NCBI GenBank assembly: GCA_031428695.1
Contig: JANOYE010000191.1
Span: 1-6,909 of the forward strand
Direction: 5' to 3'
DNA from: JANYCG01 sp031428695
Lineage (GTDB): Bacteria > Pseudomonadota > Gammaproteobacteria > Burkholderiales > Burkholderiaceae_C
Length of the DNA stretch: 6,909 nucleotides
Shown: in pieces, positions 1-4,230 of the stretch
Layout: each line of letters starts with the position of its first letter
Numbering within the stretch: the first letter of the stretch is position 1
The notes under the pieces: model-generated
What the model was told of the DNA's origin: nothing
Database searches by the model: none
Seen by the model: the letters and a program-made list of their open reading frames with translations, nothing else
Position numbers and translations under genes: made by a program

Positions 1-140
1 TGGTACAGCGGCAAGCCTTCAGCGGTTTGCACCACGCCCAGCATCACCTGGCGTGCCACCAGACCCTCTTTGGACATGCCGAATTTGCGCACATCATCTT
101 GCTGCTCAGACAGCCCGGCGGTGCGAATGGGGGTCATGTC
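1..140 (-). pseudogene. IS1634-type (IS4-superfamily) DDE transposase, internal fragment
   Basis: Read from 140 down to 1, the minus strand gives an open frame of about 46 residues: DMTPIRTAGLSEQQDD, then VRKFGMSKEGLVARQ, then VMLGVVQTAEGLPLYH. This matches my recollection of the segment around the first catalytic Asp (YDMTT-IRT...) and the following GMSKEG / LGVVQTAEGLP motifs of IS1634-type transposases common in Betaproteobacteria. The first Asp of the triad would be the codon at 138-140. The gene is cut at that codon by the IS4-type element beginning at 142, and its other end runs off the window, so only a fragment can be judged. The N-terminal half does not reappear on the far side of the inserted element, so this is a remnant and not a simply interrupted gene. 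Family assignment is from remembered motifs, not a search. Confidence 0.6.
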
Positions 141-154
141 ACAATACTGTTCGT

Positions 155-359
155 TTAACCATCATCCCGACACAAATGATGGCGCTCGTACAGCCGCCGC
201 ACCGGCGGCGTGACGGTCGGCGAAGGGTCAAAGGGCTGCTTCCTTGGCGTTTGCCGGCTGAAGCTTGCATAGGGTGAGTTTCGGCGCTTGACCATGCGCG
301 GTGATCGCCGGTTGATGGTGCGCACCGCCTTGAGCTTGGCGCATTGTGCCAACAGTTGG
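155..359 (-). pseudogene. Displaced C-terminal tail of the IS4-family transposase
   Basis: In the frame +1 to the main transposase, the minus strand reads RKRCRWFDQLLAQCAKLK followed by AVRTINRRSPRMVKRRNSPY and a Pro/Arg-rich end, stopping at TAA (155-157). The basic RxxPRxVKRxxSxY pattern is typical of the extreme C-terminus of IS4-type transposases, where the main frame instead ends abruptly. The frame is already open upstream of 360, so the two segments overlap and can be joined by skipping one base. The stop codon lies within the left terminal inverted repeat, so the gene fills the element to its edge. Without the shift this segment has no obvious start of its own apart from a TTG at 352. 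Confidence 0.72.
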
Positions 360-1592
360 TCAAACCAGCGGCACCGCTTTCTGGGCTTTTGTGGGGGGAA
401 AACGCCCGCTTTGGGGCTGAGCTGCTTTGACGATGTTCACGTGCGCCGTGAACGATTGATCGGCATGCTTGAGCTTGTGGCGGCTTGCCCCTTGGTGCAA
501 CAGCCAGCGCACCGCGTAGTGCGCCATCACCCAGCCATAGAACTCCTGGCGCACCAAATCCGGCGTTTTGCTGCGCAGCACCCGGCGGCTTTTAAGCAGG
601 TGCGTCTTCAACTCGTCAAACACCGCCTCGACCTGCCAGCGCTGGTGGTACAGCCGCGCCAGCTCATGCGCGGGCGCGGTTGTGTGGTCCATCAAACTCG
701 TGATGAGCCGGTAGGCCGTTGTTTGGCCCTGGGCGTCGGGCAGCGCGTAGTCGATCACGCGCACCGTCACCGCTTGCGCGCGGCGCTCGGCGCGGCTGCC
801 CTTGCCTGGCATCAATTGGCTTAAAAAGGAGTTGTCAGGCAGCACCTCTTGAACCGCCAGGATCTGCTTGGTGCTGGCGCGCCAGAGCAAATGCGCGCCG
901 GTACTGCGGGCGGCCACCCAGCGCGAATGGCCGCGAAAGCCCCGGTCGGCCAAGCACAACATGGAGGCATCGAGCTTGGGCAAAAGCTCTTGGCACAGCT
1001 TGAACTCCTCGGTGCGGTAGGCGCCGATGCTGGCCCCCAGGATGGCGTGGGTGGCGCACTCGACCAGCACCGCGCACTGCGCCTGCGGGTAGCCCGCGTG
1101 GCCGGTGCGGCTGCCGGGGTAGCCAAAGGCCAGGACGTTGGCGGCTTCGTCGGGCAGCTCAAAGTTGGAGCCATCCATCGCCACCACGCGCAGCCCCGCG
1201 AAGAACGCCTCGGGATGAGTCGTGGGATCGGCCAGCGCCACGCAGTGCTGGTTCATCAAGTCTTGCAGCGGCTCCCAGCCGATCTTGCTGCGCAGCGCCG
1301 AGATCGACGATTTGGCCACCTTCGGGCCAGCGGGCTGCCCGGCCGCCCATGCCAGCCCGGAAGTGACGGTGCCAAACACCGACTCATAAGCGGCTTCAGG
1401 GTACAAACTCAAGGCCAGGCAGTAATACACCCCGGCGGTTGCCGGAAAGCTGCGCAAGCGCTGGCTGTTGCGGCCATGCCGATCCAGGCAGGCTGAGACT
1501 GAGTCCGACGGAAACACCCGCGCCAACAGGCTTGCGCTCAAGTAGTCGCTCAGCCGAGCACCGGTACCCAACACCGCTTTGGTTCTGGCCAT
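360..1592 (-). CDS. IS4-family DDE transposase (frameshifted near C-terminus)
   Basis: This 410-residue protein catalyses cut-and-paste transposition of the surrounding element. The RNase-H-like DDE triad is visible: D140 in VVAMDGSNFELPD, D216 in LCLADRGFRG, and E322 in the signature YHQRWQVEAVFDELK. The signature fits the IS4 Y-(2)-R-(3)-E-(6)-K pattern exactly (Y315, R318, E322, K329). The N-terminal ~100 residues correspond to the IS4-type N-terminal domain. The ATG at 1592 is preceded by GAGGTG at a suitable distance. The frame ends at 360 after SGRFPP-TKAQKAVPLV, while the expected basic tail follows in the +1 frame (see 155-359). Restoring one frame would give about 478 residues. The shift lies upstream of 360, near runs of six C and four A in the mRNA (393-398 and 387-390). 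A one-base indel mutation is more likely than programmed +1 frameshifting, but sequence alone cannot decide. Confidence 0.9.
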   Translation of the reverse strand: MARTKAVLGTGARLSDYLSASLLARVFPSDSVSACLDRHGRNSQRLRSFPATAGVYYCLALSLYPEAAYESVFGTVTSGLAWAAGQPAGPKVAKSSISALRSKIGWEPLQDLMNQHCVALADPTTHPEAFFAGLRVVAMDGSNFELPDEAANVLAFGYPGSRTGHAGYPQAQCAVLVECATHAILGASIGAYRTEEFKLCQELLPKLDASMLCLADRGFRGHSRWVAARSTGAHLLWRASTKQILAVQEVLPDNSFLSQLMPGKGSRAERRAQAVTVRVIDYALPDAQGQTTAYRLITSLMDHTTAPAHELARLYHQRWQVEAVFDELKTHLLKSRRVLRSKTPDLVRQEFYGWVMAHYAVRWLLHQGASRHKLKHADQSFTAHVNIVKAAQPQSGRFPPTKAQKAVPLV

Positions 1593-1593
1593 G

Positions 1594-1620
1594 GCAGCAC
1601 CTCGTGAAAAGAAGTGCTGC
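1594..1620 (-). promoter_or_regulatory. Hairpin over the transposase ribosome binding site
   Basis: GCAGCAC at 1594-1600 and GTGCTGC at 1614-1620 form a perfect 7-bp inverted repeat around a 13-nt loop, ending one base before the transposase ATG. In the minus-strand mRNA the Shine-Dalgarno-like GAGGUG runs from the loop into the 3' arm, so folding would hide it. In IS10 and IS50 comparable structures limit translation of transcripts that enter from outside. The same role here is an inference. Confidence 0.45.
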
Positions 1621-1622
1621 AG

Positions 1623-1657
1623 ATTCTATAGTAAAACCATCTAAACGAACAGTATTG
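1623..1657 (-). promoter_or_regulatory. Possible weak transposase promoter at the right IS end
   Basis: On the minus strand, between the terminal repeat and the transposase start, ACTATAGAAT contains a plausible -10 element (TAGAAT, 1623-1628). A 17-base spacer places the -35 hexamer at TGTTCG within the terminal repeat, a poor match to consensus. Weak promoters overlapping the inverted repeat are usual for IS elements. The call rests on position and a moderate -10 only. Confidence 0.25.
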
Positions 1658-1675
1658 CGTCATGTGGTTGAATTT

Positions 1676-1687
1676 CCTATCCGTAGG
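1676..1687. promoter_or_regulatory. Distal dyad, possible activator site for the sigma-54 promoter
   Basis: CCTA-TCCG-TAGG is a perfect 4+4 dyad, and the flanking TTT and (C)AAA bases extend the symmetry with one extra base. Its centre lies about 130 bp upstream of the transcription start predicted from the sigma-54 promoter at 1786-1802. That is the usual place for an enhancer-binding protein. The half-sites are short and there is no second copy, so this is only a candidate. Confidence 0.25.
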
Positions 1688-1743
1688 CAAAAGTGTCGAT
1701 TTTCTTTACTATCAGGTCCGGCACCTCAACGCCACCTCACCGC

Positions 1744-1756
1744 CAAGCCGTTGATT
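1744..1756. promoter_or_regulatory. IHF binding site (full consensus match)
   Basis: CAAGCCGTTGATT matches the reverse complement of the IHF core consensus WATCARNNNNTTR at every specified position. It is centred about 62 bp upstream of the start predicted from the sigma-54 promoter, between the promoter and the distal dyad. IHF bends DNA there in many enhancer-dependent promoters. An 8-bp palindrome, TAACGTTA, follows at 1759-1766. Confidence 0.5.
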
Positions 1757-1785
1757 TTTAACGTTATTCTTGCGAGGGAGGGGGC

Positions 1786-1802
1786 TGGCTCATATCTTGC
1801 AT
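1786..1802 (+). promoter_or_regulatory. Sigma-54 (RpoN) -24/-12 promoter
   Basis: TGGCTCATATCTTGCAT fits the RpoN consensus TGGCACGNNNNTTGCW, with GG at 1787-1788 and GC at 1799-1800 in the obligatory spacing. Only the A and G of the CACG part differ. Predicted transcription start is near 1812, giving a leader of about 28 nt that contains the AGGAG ribosome binding site of the PEP-CTERM gene at 1840. From established knowledge, PEP-CTERM/exosortase genes in Betaproteobacteria are often controlled by the PrsK/PrsR two-component system with RpoN, which agrees with this promoter type. Confidence 0.7.
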
Positions 1803-1839
1803 GCCTTGTTACAGTCATTCACTTTTTTAGGAGAACAGC

Positions 1840-2520
1840 ATGAAGTTTTCGAAGTCCTGGGCGGCTGCGGCTGCCATGGTGGTTTTGTCGGGAGCGGCGC
1901 AGGCTGCCTTGGTCAACCGCGGCGGCGGCATGATCTACGACACCACGCGCAACCTCACGTGGCTGGCGGACATGAACTTCGCCAGCACCAGTGGCCACAA
2001 CGGCACCGGTGTGAATGCCAACGGCACCATGAACTGGGCTGCGGCCAGCGACTGGGCCAACAACCTGGTCTATGGCGGCTTCAGCGACTGGCGGCTGCCG
2101 ACGCTCAACCCGTCGGACACGAGTTGCACCGGTGGCTTCGGTTTTGGTCTTGGCTACAACTGCACCGGCGGTGAACTGAGCGGCCTGTTCGTCACCGACC
2201 TTGGAAACAAAGCTGGCGAGTCCGTGCTGAACCAGGTGGGCGACACGGCCGATCAGATTGCCAACCTGGCCCTGTTCAGCAACGTGCAGTCCAACGTCTA
2301 CTGGTCGGGTACGGAGTACGCGCTGTATCCCAGCCTCGCGTCGTACGTCTTCCGCCCCAGCGACGGCTTCCAGAACTTCTACTTCAGGCCCGATGCGTTG
2401 TATGCCGTGGCTGTGCGCCCCGGCGATGTGGCCGCCCGTGTGCCGGAGCCACAGACGTTGGCGCTGGCACTGCTGGCGTTGGGCGCGATGGTGGTGGCGC
2501 GCAGAAGGCGGCCACGTTGA
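1840..2520 (+). CDS. Exported DUF1566-domain protein with PEP-CTERM sorting signal
   Basis: This 226-residue protein is predicted to be exported and handled by an exosortase. It starts with a Sec signal peptide (MKFSK, a hydrophobic Ala/Val core, cleavage expected after AQA at residue 22). The body has hallmarks of the DUF1566 (Lcl C-terminal) domain: NLTWLADMN (38-46), MNWAAASDWAN (64-74), WRLPT (84-88), GELSGLF (111-117), NVYWSGTEY (152-160) and YAVAVRPGD (188-196). Two cysteines (96, 108) could form a disulfide. The C-terminus is a classic tripartite PEP-CTERM tail: VPEP at 201-204, a hydrophobic helix, then RRRRPR. Exosortase recognises such tails, usually in species making exopolysaccharide or floc material. 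AGGAG at 1829-1833 decides the start. A sigma-54 promoter and IHF site lie directly upstream. No exosortase is in the window. Its exact job is unknown. Confidence 0.93.
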   Translation: MKFSKSWAAAAAMVVLSGAAQAALVNRGGGMIYDTTRNLTWLADMNFASTSGHNGTGVNANGTMNWAAASDWANNLVYGGFSDWRLPTLNPSDTSCTGGFGFGLGYNCTGGELSGLFVTDLGNKAGESVLNQVGDTADQIANLALFSNVQSNVYWSGTEYALYPSLASYVFRPSDGFQNFYFRPDALYAVAVRPGDVAARVPEPQTLALALLALGAMVVARRRRPR

Positions 2521-2578
2521 AAGGATAGGGAATTCACCCGCATGAGGGCAAGTATGAGGGGAACACAGGGTCAGGTCT

Positions 2579-2670
2579 CAACACTGTTCGGTTAACGAAG
2601 AATTACCCATGTAAATCAGAGACTTACGCGCACTTTTGAGCCTCCAAAACTGCTTAACCGAACAGCATTG
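2579..2670. mobile_element. 92-bp MITE-like element with IS4-type ends
   Basis: A short non-coding segment is bounded by 17-bp inverted repeats, CAACACTGTTCGGTTAA (2579-2595) and, on the other strand, CAATGCTGTTCGGTTAA (2654-2670), with two mismatches. These closely resemble the ends of the IS at 142-1657 (CAATACTGTTCGTTTA). The interior is unlike that IS, so a related IS4-type element is the likelier parent. The flanking 10-mers, GGTCAGGTCT (2569-2578) and GGTCAGGGCC (2671-2680), match at 8 of 10 positions in register, consistent with an aged 10-bp target duplication. It lies between the PEP-CTERM gene and the end of the crotonase pseudogene, 17 bp from the latter's stop. It may be a true MITE mobilised in trans or an IS shrunk by deletion. 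Confidence 0.7.
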
Positions 2671-2687
2671 GGTCAGGGCCACGGGCG

Positions 2688-3136
2688 CTACAGGCCCATG
2701 TCGTTGAAGCGCTTCAAGTCCGGCATATCCGGGTAGACGCCAGCGCGTTTCTCTTTCAGGGCGGTCACGGCTTCTTTCACGTTGGCGTTGCTCCAGATCG
2801 CGCCTTGCACCCAGCCCATCTGCTCCAGCGCCTGGTCCACCGTGTGATCCCGCGCGTAGTGCACCACTTGTTTGGTGCCCCAGATCGCCACCGGCGGTTT
2901 GGATGCGATCTCCCTCGCGCATTGCATTGCGGCGGCGAGCATGGCCGGCTGGGAGTCATACACTTCGTTGACCAGGCCCAGGGCAAGCGCCCGCGCCGCG
3001 GGCAAACGCCTGCCAACTCGCGCCAGAACCAAGGGTGCAGGGTGTTGAGCGCCTGCGGCTGTTTCAGCACCAGATGGGCGATTTGGTCAGCGACGGCCAG
3101 GGTAGAGCAGCTTAGTGCGGGTTGGGCAGTGTTCAT
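2688..3136 (-). pseudogene. Crotonase-family (enoyl-CoA hydratase-like) gene with large internal deletion
   Basis: Two ends of one crotonase-fold acyl-CoA enzyme are joined out of frame. From the ATG at 3136 the frame gives an N-terminus of about 42 residues (VADQIAHLVLKQPQALNT, then LHPWFWRELA) typical of the first strands of enoyl-CoA hydratases. From about 3018 down to the TAG at 2688, another frame gives the C-terminal part: AARALALGLVNEVYD, then REIASKPPVAIWGTKQ, ending PDMPDLKRFNDMGL. Only about 150 of the usual 260-270 residues remain. The lost part holds both oxyanion-hole segments and the active-site residues, so no catalysis is expected. The junction (about 3004-3018) adjoins a 15-base perfect dyad. 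Exact substrate specificity of the parent cannot be named. The gene follows the small membrane protein at 3151-3450 by 14 bp and was probably cotranscribed with it. Confidence 0.82.
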
Positions 3137-3150
3137 CTGGCCACTTTAAA

Positions 3151-3450
3151 TCAAGCCACCAACCCAAGCCAGTCGCACCTGAGACGCCCAGCGGCTTGCG
3201 CCCACGTGCGCGCTGCCACGTACAGCGCGGGCGCCACCCCCGCCAGGGCGCACAGCGGCAGCGCCCACCAGGCACTGAGCACCAGCGCGGGCAGCCAACC
3301 CACCCAGCCCATCATCCACACCGTGAGCACCGCGTTGAACAGCTGGAACTCGCGCGGCTTGTCGCGCCGCTGCTGCATGTGCCAAAGGCGCAGGCGTTGC
3401 AGGCCGTCGATGGTCACCGTGGGTAGCGGGAATAGGGGCAGCATGTTCAT
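3151..3450 (-). CDS. Small membrane protein with two predicted helices, unknown function
   Basis: This is a 99-residue protein I do not recognise. An upstream in-frame ATG at 3477 exists, but the ATG at 3450 is preferred because GGGAG (3456-3460) precedes it at a good distance and it lies downstream of a promoter at 3502-3530. The N-terminal 35 residues are soluble and partly basic (MNMLPLFPLP, then RLRLWHMQQRRDKPRE). Two hydrophobic, Trp-rich stretches follow at about residues 38-58 and 60-80 (VWMMGWVGWLPALVLSAWW, then CALAGVAPALYVA). The tail is short and basic. The likely position is the inner membrane with both ends on one side. It leads the transcript that continues into the crotonase pseudogene. 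Its composition and codon use look like normal host coding sequence. Confidence 0.68.
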   Translation of the reverse strand: MNMLPLFPLPTVTIDGLQRLRLWHMQQRRDKPREFQLFNAVLTVWMMGWVGWLPALVLSAWWALPLCALAGVAPALYVAARTWAQAAGRLRCDWLGLVA

Positions 3451-3501
3451 CACAACTCCCTGAAACGGCCGGGCCAAGGGGTTGGCGCCACGCGTGAAAA
3501 C

Positions 3502-3530
3502 ACTGTAAGTTAAACGTAAGAATGCGTCAA
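3502..3530 (-). promoter_or_regulatory. Sigma-70 promoter for the small membrane protein
   Basis: On the minus strand, TTGACG (3525-3530) and TACAGT (3502-3507) are separated by exactly 17 bp, matching -35 at 5 of 6 and -10 at 4 of 6 positions. Transcription would start near 3495, leaving a leader of about 45 nt before the ATG at 3450. It lies in the 96-bp divergent gap facing the ORF at 3547. Confidence 0.55.
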
Positions 3531-3546
3531 TCGCGGCCCGGTCAAC

Positions 3547-3846
3547 ATGAGCTTTGAAACATCACAGGAAACACGCACGAAGCCAATCGTGGCGATGATC
3601 ACCCGCATGATCCGACGACAAATCTTGCAGATGGGCTTCGTGGCAGGCGCGCCCGCGCCCGCGCTCGCGCAGGTGCAAGACTGGCGCCTCGCCGCGCTGC
3701 GCCTGCGCGCGGTGATCAACCGGTTCTCCCGCTTCAACGGCGCACTGAAACCCGACTTCGCCTACGGCCACCTCAGCCGCGAAGAATTCTCACTGGCGCA
3801 CGCCTTTCACTTTGCCGACCACCAAGACGAAATTGTGGTGAGCTGA
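3547..3846 (+). CDS. DUF1569-like (DinB-fold) protein, probably N-terminally truncated
   Basis: The 99-residue ORF ends in a pattern typical of DUF1569 proteins: ALRLRAVINRFSRFNGALKP, then FAYGHLSREEFSLAHAFHFADHQDE, with His at 85, 88 and 92. DUF1569 belongs to the DinB-like four-helix superfamily (unrelated to the dinB polymerase to the right), whose members often bind metal or thiols. Family members that I recall are about 150 residues or more, with an extra N-terminal helix and a conserved NHCAQSIE-like segment. That part is absent, and the region directly upstream is the divergent promoter, not coding sequence. No convincing ribosome binding site precedes the ATG. It could be a shortened functional protein or a remnant. 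Assignment rests on remembered motifs. Confidence 0.5.
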   Translation: MSFETSQETRTKPIVAMITRMIRRQILQMGFVAGAPAPALAQVQDWRLAALRLRAVINRFSRFNGALKPDFAYGHLSREEFSLAHAFHFADHQDEIVVS

Positions 3847-3931
3847 ATGGCCGGGGGTGCAGTTTGAACCTGCGACGAAGCGCTCGATATTGCCTGCGAC
3901 CGACGAGTCAAATGCTGTTTAAGCGAATTTT

Positions 3932-3982
3932 ATTGCTACTATTTATATAGCTATAACTCTATATATAACGTGACTTGCATAC
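3932..3982 (+). repeat. Dispersed intergenic repeat, copy 1
   Basis: This 51-bp segment aligns without gaps to 5778-5828 at 34 of 51 positions. The shared skeleton is ATTGCTA-N6-ATATAGCT-N15-ACGTG-R-CTTG-M-AT-R-C with identical spacings. The first part is partly palindromic (TTGCTA ... ATAGCT). AT-rich TTGCTAT...ATAGC palindromes are frequent between genes in Comamonadaceae as I recall them. Both copies point the same way and bracket the amidase. Confidence 0.6.
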
Positions 3983-3998
3983 ATAATTAGCTTATAAA
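3970..3998 (+). promoter_or_regulatory. Possible promoter reading toward the amidase
   Basis: GTGACT (3970-3975) and TATAAA (3993-3998) are 17 bp apart, matching -35 at 4 of 6 and -10 at 5 of 6. Transcription would begin near 4005, giving a leader of about 225 nt before the amidase ATG at 4231. Chance matches are likely in such AT-rich sequence, so this is tentative. Confidence 0.3.
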
Positions 3999-4230
3999 AC
4001 TCTGGCGTTAGGCAAAAAATTACTTGAAATTAACATAAGAGTTAACAAACTTCAAGCAGCTCCGATCCGCTTTTTTCTTCAATCCGCCCCGTGAATCCAG
4101 CCACACGTGGGAAGCAATTGCTGGCGCTGGTGCAGCCAAGACCCATGCCCAGCTGGCAAACTTCGCGATGTGTCTCCGAGGGCTTTCGCGCCCTTATCAT
4201 GGCGCTATGAAAACGGAGAATAGAACTGGC

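Larger units (their letters stand above)
142..1657 (-). mobile_element. IS4-family insertion sequence, 1516 bp
   Basis: The element is bounded by perfect 16-bp terminal inverted repeats, CAATACTGTTCGTTTA, at 142-157 and (as reverse complement) 1642-1657. Its length and single transposase gene on the minus strand fit the IS4 family. The end pattern (xAATxCxGxTC..TTAA) resembles what I recall of IS4-subgroup ends. The 10 bases on the left flank (132-141, GGTCATGTCA) and on the right flank (1658-1667, CGTCATGTGG) agree at 7 of 10 positions in register. This could be a decayed target duplication or a shared target preference after rearrangement. It has inserted into or beside an IS1634-type transposase on the left, and its right end lies 18 bp from a dyad in the upstream region of the PEP-CTERM gene. 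The transposase is frameshifted, so the copy may not be autonomous. Confidence 0.88.
3847..4230. other. AT-rich intergenic region of about 380 bp, no convincing gene
   Basis: This stretch separates the DUF1569-like ORF from the amidase. It starts GC-rich, with a tRNA T-arm-like segment on the minus strand (about 3848-3876) and CCTGCGAC repeated at 3869-3876 and 3893-3900. It then becomes sharply AT-rich from about 3925 to 4060, including the repeat at 3932-3982 and a promoter-like pair at 3970-3998. The last 170 bases return to host composition. A 52-codon minus-strand ORF (4042-4200) has no recognisable features and is not called. TATCAT at 4195-4200 could be a -10 for the amidase, but it has no good -35. 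Confidence 0.6.

Noticed and set aside
849..1496. 215-codon plus-strand ORF opposite the transposase
   Set aside because: It is an antisense shadow of the transposase with Ala/Gly/Arg-rich composition and no domain.
2558..2690. GGGTCAGGTCT-type sequence as part of a REP/RAYT palindrome
   Set aside because: The two GGTCAGG copies are direct, not inverted, and sit exactly at the ends of the 92-bp element, so flanks of an insertion explain them better.
3505..3520. GTAAG-TTAAAC-GTAAG direct repeat as a possible operator
   Set aside because: It lies inside the spacer of the sigma-70 promoter, but the repeats are only five bases and there is no dyad or known regulator to support it.
3869..3900. 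CCTGCGAC twice with a 24-bp period
   Set aside because: There are only two 8-mers and the intervening units do not match, so it is not a repeat array or CRISPR.
3910..3924. AAATGCTGTTTAAGC resembling the MITE end CAATGCTGTTCGGTTAAGC
   Set aside because: It needs a four-base gap, has no partner inverted repeat nearby and no flanking duplication.
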